Shown: positions 16,133 to 23,737, counted from the first letter of the stretch. The stretch: DNA of 23,737 bases from Bacteroidota bacterium (GCA_016708785.1 JADJFC010000012.1:1-23737), one strand, 5' to 3'. The notes: generated from the sequence alone by a model not told the origin. Numbers and translations: made by a program.

Positions 16133-16679
16133 ATGAGCACGAACAAAATAATTGCAAAAATTCCTGATGAAATAATTGCAAATAAAATTATTTCCTTAAG
16201 AAATAAAAAAAGTTATGATTGATTCAGACCTAGCAAAGCTTTATGGAGCAACCACAAAACGATTGAACGAGCAAGTTAAACGAAATTTAAAACGCTTCCC
16301 TGATGACTTCATGTTCAGAATTACAAAAGACGAGTTAGATAAAATAATTTTAAATTTTGATCATTTAAAAAACTTAAAGTTTTCATCAAGTCTTCCCTTT
16401 GTTTTTACTGAGCATGGAGCAGTGATGCTTGCAAGTATTCTAAATAACGATAGAGCAATTGAAATAAATATTCAAATCGTTCGTGTATTCACAAAAATAA
16501 GACATTTGCTATCCGATAACACTGAATTGCGATTTGAAATAGAAAAAATAAAAAATAAGGTTCAGAACCATGACAAAAACATTGAACTCGTTTTTCAATA
16601 TTTGGATGAGTTAATCCATAAGACAGAAAAAGTAATACCAAGGAAAAAAATTGGATTTAAAATCTCTGGAAAAAAATAA
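16133..16679 (+). CDS. ORF6N domain protein, one frameshift near the start
   Basis: About 181 residues with an N-terminal ORF6N domain (KilA-N/Bro-related), a DNA-binding module first described in phages and common as solitary genes in Bacteroidota. It reads MSTNKIIAKIPDEIIANKII SLRNKK and, after one surplus A in a run near 16205, VMIDSDLAKLYGATTKRLNE, QVKRNLKRFPDDFMFRITKDE, then FVFTEHGAVMLASIL and NIQIVRVFTKIRHLL. The C-terminal 60 residues are rich in E, K and N and probably form a coiled coil (LRFEIEKIKNKVQNHDKNIE), ending in a basic tail. No phage genes lie around it. The palindrome at 16091-16117 sits directly in front. Target and function are unknown; autoregulation is a guess. Confidence 0.85.
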
Positions 16680-16814
16680 CACACACCTATTGGATTTATT
16701 CAATTTTAAAGAGATTTATGACTCCTTTGTCGTCACAAGTCATGTTTTTTCTAAGAAAGTTCGTTTTTAAATGAAATTTCGCATTTTCAAACTTATTTCT
16801 CCCAAGGAATTCCC

Positions 16815-16822
16815 TACATTTG
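16815..16822 (+). promoter_or_regulatory. -7 element of the asnS promoter
   Basis: TACATTTG, an exact TAnnTTTG, ends only six bases before the asnS ATG at 16829, so the transcript would have almost no leader. No clear TTTG is found 19 bases upstream; the assignment rests on the -7 element. Confidence 0.4.
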
Positions 16823-16828
16823 CCGCCT

Positions 16829-18211
16829 ATGAAAAAGCTTAGAGTAATTGATTTGCTGAAATCGACAGATTATAACAGCACAACAGAAATTAAAGGTTGG
16901 GTACGTACAAAACGTGGTAACAAACAAGTTGCTTTCATCGCTGTCAATGATGGATCAACGATTCATAATATTCAACTGGTAGTTGACCTTGCAAATTTTT
17001 CTGAGGAGACTTTGAAGCCAATCACTACCGGTGCTTGTATTCATGCGAAAGGAATTTTAGTTCAATCGCAAGGACAAGGACAAACAGTAGAGATTCAGGT
17101 TTCAGAAATTACTTTGCTTGGTGGTGCTGACGATACTTTTCCATTACAGAAAAAAGGTCATACGCTTGAGTTCCTTCGTGAAGTTGCGCATCTTCGTCCG
17201 CGTACAAATACATTTGGCGCTGTACTTCGCATTCGTCACAATATGGCTTTTGCCATCAACAAATATTTCAACGATCGCGGATTCTTTTATCTGCACACTC
17301 CCATCATCACAGGTTCTGATGCAGAAGGTGCGGGAGAAATGTTTCGTGTCACAACTCTTGACCCTGTTAATCCCCCGAAGAACGAAGACGGTACAGTAAA
17401 CTACAAAGAAGATTTTTTCGGCAAGTCGACGAACTTAACGGTAAGCGGACAACTCGAAGGAGAACTTGGAGCTATGGCATTAGGTCGTATCTATACTTTC
17501 GGTCCGACATTCCGTGCAGAGAATTCAAATACGCCTCGTCACTTAGCAGAATTCTGGATGATAGAACCTGAGATGGCATTCTATGACATTGCCGACAACA
17601 TGGATCTCGCAGAAGACTTTTTAAAATACCTTATTCAATATGCACTCGATAATTGCAAAGATGATCTCGAGTTTTTGAATACGATGTATGACAAAGAATT
17701 GATTGCACGTTTGCAATCGGTTGTAGGAAATCCTTTTGAGCGATTGACATATACTGCAGCTGTTGAAGTACTGAAATCAGCGAAAAAGAAATTCGAATTT
17801 CCTGTTGAATGGGGAACAGATCTACAGAAAGAACATGAAAATTATTTAGTAGAACATTTCAAACGTCCTGTTATACTTACTGATTACCCGAAAGACATCA
17901 AATCATTCTACATGAAATTGAATGAAGACGGAAAGACAGTTCGTGCAATGGATATTTTATTTCCATGGATAGGCGAGATCATTGGTGGTTCACAACGTGA
18001 AGAGAACTACGATAAACTTGTGGCGCGCATGACTCAAATGCATGTTCCAGTCGAAGAAATGTGGTGGTATCTTGATACTCGTAAATTCGGTGCTTGTGAG
18101 CATTCCGGTTTTGGGTTGGGATTTGAACGACTGATTCTTTTTGTAACGGGCATGACGAATATTCGTGATGTGATTCCGTTTCCGAGAGCGCCGAAGAATG
18201 CTGAATTTTAA
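16829..18211 (+). CDS. asnS: asparaginyl-tRNA synthetase
   Basis: Complete 460-residue class II synthetase that charges tRNA-Asn. An N-terminal OB-fold anticodon-binding domain (KGWVRTKRGNKQVAFIAVND, then VEIQVSEITLLG) is followed by the catalytic core: LRPRTNTFGAVLRIRHNMAF, the motif 2 region TFGPTFRAENSNTPRHLAEF, WMIEPEMAFYD, GEIIGGSQREENYDKL and motif 3 GFGLGFERLILFVTG, ending IRDVIPFPRAPKNAEF. Asn-type residues in the motif 2 loop and the EPEMAF stretch favour AsnRS over AspRS. The ATG at 16829 is chosen over a TTG at 16820 because the TTG lies inside the TACATTTG promoter element. The gene is transcribed alone and faces the M28 peptidase gene across a long hairpin. Confidence 0.97.
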   Translation: MKKLRVIDLLKSTDYNSTTEIKGWVRTKRGNKQVAFIAVNDGSTIHNIQLVVDLANFSEETLKPITTGACIHAKGILVQSQGQGQTVEIQVSEITLLGGADDTFPLQKKGHTLEFLREVAHLRPRTNTFGAVLRIRHNMAFAINKYFNDRGFFYLHTPIITGSDAEGAGEMFRVTTLDPVNPPKNEDGTVNYKEDFFGKSTNLTVSGQLEGELGAMALGRIYTFGPTFRAENSNTPRHLAEFWMIEPEMAFYDIADNMDLAEDFLKYLIQYALDNCKDDLEFLNTMYDKELIARLQSVVGNPFERLTYTAAVEVLKSAKKKFEFPVEWGTDLQKEHENYLVEHFKRPVILTDYPKDIKSFYMKLNEDGKTVRAMDILFPWIGEIIGGSQREENYDKLVARMTQMHVPVEEMWWYLDTRKFGACEHSGFGLGFERLILFVTGMTNIRDVIPFPRAPKNAEF

Positions 18212-18220
18212 AACACTTAA

Positions 18221-18299
18221 GAACACAAGCTCACAAGTAGACCACGGATTGTCATTTAATTAAACAATAAATCCGTGGACTCATTGTGTTCTTGTGTTC
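18221..18299. repeat. 30-bp inverted repeat between convergent asnS and M28 genes
   Basis: Arm 18221-18250 pairs with 18270-18299 at 25 of 30 positions, with a 19-base loop. The arms contain GAACACAAG and CCACGGATT. It starts nine bases after asnS and ends 13 bases before the stop of the M28 gene; TTTTG follows on the plus strand, so it may serve as a shared terminator. The same words recur at 19347-19433. Confidence 0.8.
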
Positions 18300-18312
18300 T
18301 TTTGTAAAAAAA

Positions 18313-19296
18313 CTACGAAGAAACTTTCTCCCTAAACAAAACAGTCAACAACGTCTGCCCCACAGCCCTCAGCGTATTCGCATCGATCACATCCATGTTA
18401 TCAGCATGTGTATGCCAATGCGGAGGGAAACCATTGCGACTTGAAAGATCACTGTGAATGATATCGATGGAGGGAATACCGATATTGTTTACATAAACAT
18501 GATCATCTGTCACCCAGCCACCATCCTGATGAATAAAATAATTACTGTAGCCGAGAGAGTTTGCAGTATTCCATACATTTTGCACTACAGACCCCGCTCG
18601 TTCATATGACAATCCTTCGAAGCGGAATTGCGCATTCTTTGCTCCTACCATATCCAGTAAGATTCCATAGTTAGCAGTGTAATCTTTTACATGCAGATTC
18701 TTCGTCCAGTATTGTGTGCCTAATGCATAGCTGTCTTCCGACTCCGGTCCGCCGCCTTCTTTTCCCCAGTCCTCTGCATCGAAGAATGCAATGTCGACAC
18801 CGATCTCAATTTTATTCAACTTCAACTGTCGCGCGATTTCCATTAATACTCCTACTCCACTTCCACCGTCATCGGCACCGAGAATTGGTTTGTCTTTATC
18901 GTTGATGTCTTTATCGGCCCATGGGCGAGTATCCCAATGTGCAAACAATAATATTCTCGTCTTTGCTTGCGGATTAAACGATGAAATGATGTTTCTGAAA
19001 TTTAATTTTGTTCCATCGTATGCAATTACAATTCCTTTTTGAACGATGACGGTATCGGCCCAGGATTGCATTTTTTCGATGAGGTAATCGCCGCAGGCAA
19101 TATGTGCTTTTGAATTCGGAACGCGTGGGCCAAAATCGCATTGGGCTTTAACGAAGGCATATGCTGAGTCGGCGATGAATTCCGGGACTGTTATTTGAGG
19201 GGTATTATTCACTACGGGAGTTTCGACAGGTTTTTCTGTTTTTGAATTGCAGGAAAAAAGAAAAAAAATCAGGAAGGATATTTGGAGTATTTTCAT
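18313..19296 (-). CDS. M28 family metallopeptidase / glutaminyl cyclase-like lipoprotein
   Basis: Complete 327-residue zinc-dependent enzyme, exported as a lipoprotein. The signal MKILQISFLIFFLFSCNS has a lipobox-like LFSC with the acylated Cys at residue 16. After a flexible, Pro/Val/Thr-rich stretch the M28 fold follows: FAHWDTRPWAD (first metal His and nearby Asp), GADDGGSGVGVLMEIAR (bridging Asp; most relatives read AND here), FFDAEDWG (catalytic Glu and metal Asp) and HTHADNMDVI (last metal His). Proteins with this layout in Bacteroidota are annotated as M28 aminopeptidases or glutaminyl-peptide cyclotransferases; the sequence alone does not decide. The gene is unbroken, lies downstream of cysS in the same direction, and ends against asnS across a long hairpin. 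Cell location is expected to be periplasmic, membrane-anchored. Confidence 0.9.
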   Translation of the reverse strand: MKILQISFLIFFLFSCNSKTEKPVETPVVNNTPQITVPEFIADSAYAFVKAQCDFGPRVPNSKAHIACGDYLIEKMQSWADTVIVQKGIVIAYDGTKLNFRNIISSFNPQAKTRILLFAHWDTRPWADKDINDKDKPILGADDGGSGVGVLMEIARQLKLNKIEIGVDIAFFDAEDWGKEGGGPESEDSYALGTQYWTKNLHVKDYTANYGILLDMVGAKNAQFRFEGLSYERAGSVVQNVWNTANSLGYSNYFIHQDGGWVTDDHVYVNNIGIPSIDIIHSDLSSRNGFPPHWHTHADNMDVIDANTLRAVGQTLLTVLFREKVSS

Positions 19297-19346
19297 TGGC
19301 TAATTAGTACTGTTGACTAATGTAAAACTTTGATTTTTTAAACACT

Positions 19347-19433
19347 AAGAACACAAGTTCACAAAAGGCCACGGAATGTTTGATATTCTTTATAATCACA
19401 AATTCCGTGTTCTTGTTGTGAACTTGTGTTCTT
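19347..19433. repeat. 18-bp inverted repeat between cysS and the M28 gene
   Basis: AAGAACACAAGTTCACAA at 19347-19364 pairs perfectly with 19416-19433; an inner CGGAAT/ATTCCG pair (19372-19377 with 19402-19407) extends the fold. The word sequence is nearly the same as the left arm at 18219-18248. It lies just past the cysS stop and may end cysS transcripts, though no strong T run follows. Confidence 0.8.
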
Positions 19434-19443
19434 GTGTTTTATA

Positions 19444-20926
19444 TTAAGATGCGGTCCACGAAACTTCCCCATTCTTCTCATCCTTCAACTGTATATTCAG
19501 TTCAAGCAATTGATTACGGATCTTATCACTGGTAGCGAAATCTTTTTTAGCTTTGGCCTCTTTGCGGATGTCGATGAGCAATTGAATTACGCCGGGCAAC
19601 TTTCCGTCGGAGGTAACTGACTCAACTTTTAATCCGAAGACATCTTCTAAATAAGATTTGAATTTTTCTTTTAGCAATTGAATCGTGCTTCCGGATAGTG
19701 CATTGATATTGATTATTCCATCTTTGATCGAATTGATCACAGGAACCAATTCAAACATATTCGCTACAACTTTTGCTGTATTGAAATCATCATTCATACT
19801 TTCATCAAACCCTTGAATCAGTTTTGCAACTTTTGTTTCAAGTTCGTTATCAGAAGCAGTTGAATTTGTCGTGTCGAAATTTTGCAGCAATTCATATGCA
19901 TCCCATAAACGTTTCAATCCTTTTTCCGATGCCTGCAATGCTTCATTACTGAAATCAAGTGTGCTTCTGTAATGTGTCTGCAACATAAAGAAGCGAACCG
20001 TCATCGGCGAATAAGCTTTCTCCAATAATGGATGTTCACCGGTAAATAATTCTCCGGGTAAAAATCCATTGCCCAACGATTTACTCATTCGCGTTCCGTT
20101 TACTGTTAGCATATTTGTATGCATCCAGTATTTCGCCGGACTGGTATGATAGCACGCTTCACTTTGTGCGATCTCATTTGTGTGATGAGTTGCTGCTAAG
20201 TCCATTCCTCCGCCGTGAATATCGAACTGTTTGCCCAGATATTTTTCACTCATTGCAGAACATTCAATATGCCAACCCGGAAAACCACTTCCCCATGGAC
20301 TTGGCCATTGCATTAAATGTTCCGGCTTTGCTTTTATCCATAATGCAAAATCTAATCGACCACGTTTTTCATCCTGTCCATCGAGATCTCTTGTTCCTTC
20401 TAACAGGTCTTCAAGTTTGCGATTAGTAAGAATGCCATATGGTTTTTCTTTGTTGTATTTTTCTACGTCAAAATAGATCGTACCATTTACTTCATAGGCA
20501 TAACCATTTGCAATGATCTGCTTTGTCATTTCGATCTGCTCTAGAATATGACCTGTTGCAGTGGGTTCAATTGATGGCGGCATGTTATTGAACAGATCCA
20601 TCACCTGATGAAATCCGACAGTATATTTCTGAACGATCTCCATCGGCTCCACTTGTTCAAGTCTCGCTTTCTTTGCAAACTTATCGTCACCTTCATCGCG
20701 ATCACCTTCAAGATGACCGGCATCAGTAATGTTGCGAACATAACGGACTTTATAACCAAGATACTTCAAGTACCGAAATGATATCGAATGAAATAAACGT
20801 ACGGCAATTTCCAAGATGAACATCACTATAAACAGTAGGCCACACATACATTCCGACATACTCAGGAGTTAATGGGTTCGAAAATTTCTTTTCTCGGGTA
20901 AGGGTGTTATATATTTTTAAAGGCAT
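19444..20926 (-). CDS. cysS: cysteinyl-tRNA synthetase, frameshifted near the start
   Basis: Class I synthetase charging tRNA-Cys, about 494 residues. The start MPLKIYNTLTREKKFSNPL at 20926 is the family start. It continues PEYVGMYV, then WPTVYSDVHLGNCRTFISFD, where the HIGH motif appears as HLGN. The family has CGP before TVY; here three bases are missing near 20845, so Cys-Gly, including a zinc ligand, reads as Trp. A frame change near 20780 leads to RYLKYLGYKVRYVRNITDAGH, then GWHIECSAMSEKYLG (zinc Cys), HGGGMDLAATHHTNEIAQSE (zinc His) and the KMSKS motif as RMSKSLGN. A C-terminal DALR-like helical domain and anticodon-binding part follow. An ATG at 20859 in a third frame is a chance start. 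The gene precedes the M28 gene in the same direction. Confidence 0.94.
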
Positions 20927-20943
20927 AATTCGTTTTTTTCGCT

Positions 20944-21014
20944 AATCGTTTTTCGTTTTTCGAAAGTTAACTTTTATCTAGCCTCACGTAAAACGATAAA
21001 CGTAAAACGATAAA
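20944..21014. repeat. CGTAAAACGATAAA tandem pair with imperfect inverted partner
   Basis: CGTAAAACGATAAA occurs twice back to back at 20987-21000 and 21001-21014. Upstream, AATCGTTTTTCGTTTTTCG (20944-20962) is its near complement, so the spacer between the threonine dehydrogenase stop and the cysS start can fold on itself. Two units only; not a CRISPR array. Confidence 0.65.
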
Positions 21015-21021
21015 CAAATGA

Positions 21022-21972
21022 TTAATGATGCTGAACCATAGCCTGAATGTGCTCAACATATCTTCAGTCATGCTTTCAAATCGAATTCAGGCTTCCAGTT
21101 CCAGTCTTTTCTAGCGTGACTGTCATCGATACTTTTGGCCATGAGTCGGCATATTGTTGTCGGACATCAGGTCAGGCGAAATTGTAAAATCAGGAATGTG
21201 TTTGCGGATCTCTGCTGCCAGTTGTTTTGGAGTAAAGCTGATCGCTCCAACATTGTATGAAGAACGGATCTTTACCTGATCTGCAGAAGCATCCATCAAT
21301 CCGATCGTTGCACGAAGTGCATCATGCATGTACATCATCGGCAATTCTGTATTTTCTGAAAGGAAACATTCGTAGGTCTTGTTTTTGATCGCTTCGTGGA
21401 AAATGTGAACAGCATAATCAGTTGTTCCGCCGCCCGGCTCTGATTTATAACCGATCAATCCCGGATAACGGATCGAACGAACGTCGACGTTGAATTTCTC
21501 GAAATAGTATTCGCACCATCTTTCCCCTGCAAGTTTGCTGATTCCATAAACGGTCGATGGTTCTGTGATGGTGAATTGAGGAGTATTTTCTCTAGGCGTA
21601 TTTCGGACCAAAAACGGCAATTGAACTTGGCCAGAACAATTTGAATTTCTCTTCACGGGCCAGTTCAATGGTTCCCAGCAATCCTTCCATGTTCAAACGC
21701 CACGCCGATTTCACTTTTGTTCGGCAGTTGCGCTAAGCAATGCAGCAAGAAGATAAACCTGTTTCACATTGTGCTTGCGGATGATCTCAGAAACCTTTGG
21801 GGAAATCCAGAACATCCAACTGGTAAAATGGTCCGCTGTTCAGAATTCATCCGAAGGCATTTTGATGTCGGTTGCGATCACATTTGAATCGCCATAGATC
21901 CGCCGAAGCTCTTCGACTAATTCTGAACCGATCTGCCCTTTGGCGCCTATTACTAAAACTGATTCTTTTCAT
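21022..21972 (-). CDS. L-threonine 3-dehydrogenase, short-chain (epimerase-like) type, frameshifted
   Basis: NAD-dependent enzyme of the extended SDR family that oxidises L-threonine to 2-amino-3-ketobutyrate, which a CoA ligase then splits to glycine and acetyl-CoA. Pieces in order: MKRI at 21972, VLVIGAKGQIGSELVEELRR (NAD-binding glycine motif), VIATDIKMPSDE, FYQLDVLDF, VSEIIRKHNVKQVYLLAALL, KSAWRLNMEGLLGTIELARE, LFWPSSIAVFGP, TPRENTPQ, the catalytic Tyr-Lys in STVYGISKLAGERWCEYYF, VRSIRYPGLIGYKSEPGGGT, TELPMMYMHDALRATIGLM, SYNVGAISFTPKQLAAEIRK, ADSWPKSIDDSHARKDWNWK, and PEFDLKAMTEDML before the stop at 21022. PGGGTTDYAV and the MMYM strand distinguish this family from ordinary sugar epimerases. 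Six or more indels interrupt it; the repaired length of about 316 residues is normal. No partner ligase gene is in the window. Confidence 0.85.
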
Positions 21973-21990
21973 TGCTTTTTGTTTGCCCTG

Positions 21991-21998
21991 CAAATGTA
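21991..21998 (-). promoter_or_regulatory. -7 element of the threonine dehydrogenase promoter
   Basis: TACATTTG on the minus strand, an exact TAnnTTTG, 18 bases before the ATG at 21972. A TTG lies 14 bases upstream, shorter than the usual spacing, so the -33 part is doubtful. Confidence 0.5.
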
Positions 21999-22098
21999 CG
22001 TTTTAGTCATTTCAACACACCCTTCCTTTTGTTGACTTCAAATACACTTTTCAGGAAATTGAAAAACATTTTTTACCCTATCTTTCCAGCCGAATCGT

Positions 22099-23507
22099 AT
22101 GAAAAACCGGCTACTTCTTCTTTTGTTTCTTTTGCCTTTGCTTTGGGTAGGGAACGTCGAATTCCCATGACTGGGGTGACGACTTTTCTCAGTATTTACT
22201 TCAGGCAAAAACCTATTTGGCCAACACCGACCACAAACAAATCAGGAATTGGTCTTTGCCGAAGGAGAATTGCCTTATGCCATTGTCGCTTATCCTGTCG
22301 GTTTTCCGATACTTTTAGCTCCGTTTTTCGACTATTTCGGACCATACATTCCTCGTATTTACTATTAAATGCCTGCTTTATCATCCTTTCCCTTTATTTC
22401 TTTTGATTATCTAAAAAGGTCTTTTGATATTAAATACAGCTTTTTGATTGCTATTCTCTTTGCTTATAACCTCATTTCCCTTGTTCTAAAAAAAGAGATC
22501 TTGTCGGAATTTCCCTTCACGCCTTCTCCTTTTTTTTCTATCCTTTACTGATCAAATCAGATAAGCGAAAATCGTTTGTTTTGCCGGACTTGCCGGTTTT
22601 TTGATATCAATCCGAGTGTCAGGAATTGTCATTTTGCCGGCCTTATTTGGATGGCAATTAATGACTCAAAGACAATTTCAACTGAAAAAAAGGCTGGTGG
22701 ATTGTGCGGTTTTTAGTGCTTTGGCGGGATCCGTTTTTTATCTTTTGAATGTAGCTATTTTCGAAATTAACCTGAAAAATTTCTTTGGATTTTATGCCGA
22801 CCAATTTGAGTCAAACCGCTCGATGTTACCTTCCAATTTTTTCAGCTTCTTCCAAAAAACAGGTGAGGCTATTTTGCCTCCGCTGCAATCTACTCTTTGG
22901 ACTATCCTTCTAATCATTATTATCCTAACCGGCTACTATAAAAAATTCAAAGAAGGCAGATTGGCTGAATGGTTCTTTATCTTTTACCTTCTGTTGATTA
23001 TTGTTTATCCCTATGCATCGTCCGGGCTACGTTTCATTTATCCTGTTCTTCCGTTTTTGATCATCTATCTAGTAAAGGGTATTCAGACGATTTATCATTT
23101 TATCACCTCAAAAGAGAAATCGTTTCAGTTATTGACAATCATTTTTCAGTTTCTATGTTCTTATCCTTTCGGATGTTCTTTTCATTATCAACCCGGATGG
23201 GCCTTATTCAACCGATGCTCATTCTGCATTGAATCACATACGAACAAACACTCCGGAAAATGCTATTGTACTTTTCTCCGGGCAAGAGCTTTGAATTTGT
23301 ATGCAGAAAGAAAATCCACCTTCTTGATTCAGCATAAGAGTGAACAGGAAAATCTGGCTATTCTCAAAAAACTACAGTGTGATTATATTCTATATGCTGA
23401 TGAACGATCAGGTGCTTTCAACCAAAGCCTTCAGGATTTTCTAATTATCAACAAATCAGATTATGATACGATCTACAAAGTGGACCGCTTTCTTCTTTTG
23501 AAAATGA
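22099..23507 (+). CDS. GT39/ArnT-like membrane glycosyltransferase, heavily frameshifted
   Basis: Multi-pass inner-membrane protein of about 470 residues resembling GT-C fold glycosyltransferases that use polyprenyl-phosphate sugars. It starts MKNRLLLLLFLLPLLWVG (first membrane helix), followed in another frame by DWGDDFSQYLLQAKTYL, whose Asp pair in the first external loop is the typical catalytic position. Next come FAEGELPYAIVAYPVGFPIL, LAGFLISIRVSGIVILPAL, a long membrane region (CAVFSALAGSVFYLLNVAIF, LWTILLIIIILTGYY, WFFIFYLLLIIVYPYA, FIYPVLPFLIIYLV), and a soluble C-terminal part: DGPYSTDAHSALNHIRTNTP, ENAIVLF, LNLYAERKSTF, CDYILYADERSG, YKVDRFLLLK. At least six indels interrupt it. The stop is inferred as a TGA at 23505-23507 overlapping the next ATG, which needs one surplus A removed. 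TATCTTTC at 22079-22086 may be a -7 element. Sugar and acceptor are unknown. Confidence 0.68.
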
Positions 23508-23737
23508 AAACAGGAAGATCGTCAATGAAAACATCGACAAAGTTATCATCGACAACTACGCAGGTGGCTTTGTTGTTTTTGTGTTGAAAAATCTCTTTCG
23601 TATTTTCAATTTCAGAAAAGTCAGAATAATGGTCCCCTAAAACAATTTTCGTATGCAAGTTTCTTGGAATGGGAAGCATTGTTCAATCTACACCCCTCCT
23701 GCAACCTTAAAAAAATTTCCGGATTGCAGAATTATCT
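23504..23737 (+). CDS. glycosyltransferase family 9 (heptosyltransferase-like), N-terminal part, runs off window
   Basis: Start of a GT9 gene, a family that includes ADP-heptose:LPS heptosyltransferases working on the cytoplasmic face of the inner membrane. Reading across indels from the ATG at 23504: KIVNENIDKVIIDNYAGGF, VVFVLKNLFRIFNFRK, then KTIFVCKFLGMGSIVQSTPL, L, a short break, LKKFPDCRII at the window edge. The strand-glycine-loop KFLGMGSIVQSTPLL and the following LKK-FP are the first beta-alpha unit of GT9. Breaks lie near 23510, 23639 and 23705. The ATG probably overlaps the stop of the preceding glycosyltransferase, which suggests one operon for an envelope polysaccharide or LPS core. 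A competing minus-strand open frame at 23473-23679 has no family resemblance. The rest of the gene is outside the window. Confidence 0.6.

Noticed and set aside
20987..21014. Possible CRISPR array
   Set aside because: Only two 14-base units directly adjacent with no spacers.
23473..23679. Minus-strand open frame of 68 residues near the right edge
   Set aside because: The plus strand across the same bases gives GT9-type sequence (KFLGMGSIVQSTPLL) in rejoined frames; the minus-strand product resembles nothing I recognise.
1..23737. tRNA, rRNA or riboswitch genes
   Set aside because: I looked for cloverleaf-like GTTCGAATC/CCA patterns and conserved riboswitch cores in the spacers and saw none that hold up by eye; a covariance-model scan would be needed to be sure.

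Overview
The window looks like chromosomal DNA of a member of the Bacteroidota. Four things point there: two proteins carry type IX secretion C-terminal sorting domains (a type B domain at 975-1415 and a type A domain at 11167-13473); several genes are preceded by the Bacteroidota -33/-7 promoter pattern (TTTG or TTG, about 19 bases, then TAnnTTTG) rather than an E. coli-like one; the gene order yceD-rpmF-plsX-fabH-accB-accC is the one usual in this phylum; and the asparaginyl-tRNA synthetase, LTA-synthase-like phosphotransferase, ORF6N and GxxExxY proteins resemble Bacteroidota families. No rRNA, tRNA, CRISPR array, transposase or phage module was found. Genus or order cannot be read from the sequence alone.

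Layout. 95-1415: a broken response regulator and a very small secreted protein with a type B sorting domain, both on the minus strand. 1628-2048: a bacilliredoxin-like protein. 2199-2930: a PlsC-type acyltransferase on the minus strand. 3124-8427: the fatty-acid/phospholipid and L32 cluster on the plus strand (YceD, L32, PlsX, FabH, AccB, AccC). 8458-9067: a GxxExxY gene framed by inverted repeats. 9285-13473: an LTA-synthase/sulfatase-like membrane phosphotransferase and a multi-CUB surface protein, minus strand. 13696-15615: Dxs, minus strand. 16133-18211: an ORF6N protein and AsnS, plus strand. 18313-21972: an M28 lipoprotein peptidase, CysS and a short-chain L-threonine dehydrogenase, minus strand. 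22099-23737: a GT39-like membrane glycosyltransferase and the start of a GT9 (heptosyltransferase-like) gene, plus strand.

How the genes work together. AccB/AccC make malonyl-CoA precursors, FabH starts fatty-acid chains, PlsX and PlsC pass acyl groups to phospholipid, and L32 ties the cluster to ribosome synthesis. The 9-13 kb pair and the two glycosyltransferases at the right edge act on the cell envelope or surface. The rest is housekeeping (Dxs, AsnS, CysS, threonine dehydrogenase).

Two cautions and one theme. First, many reading frames, including essential genes, are broken by one- or two-base indels, often in homopolymers. Breaks are dense in the first 3.7 kb and last 2.7 kb and sparse in the middle. 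This looks like uncorrected long-read sequence with poor coverage at contig ends, not gene decay, so coordinates of broken genes span the reconstructed gene. Second, start sites in the broken genes are approximate. The theme is that nearly every spacer holds a long inverted repeat built from a few recurring word-like sequences, even where a terminator would make no sense. I saw no clearly new multi-gene system. The most interesting material is this hairpin family, the repeat-flanked GxxExxY unit and the palindrome beside the ORF6N gene.
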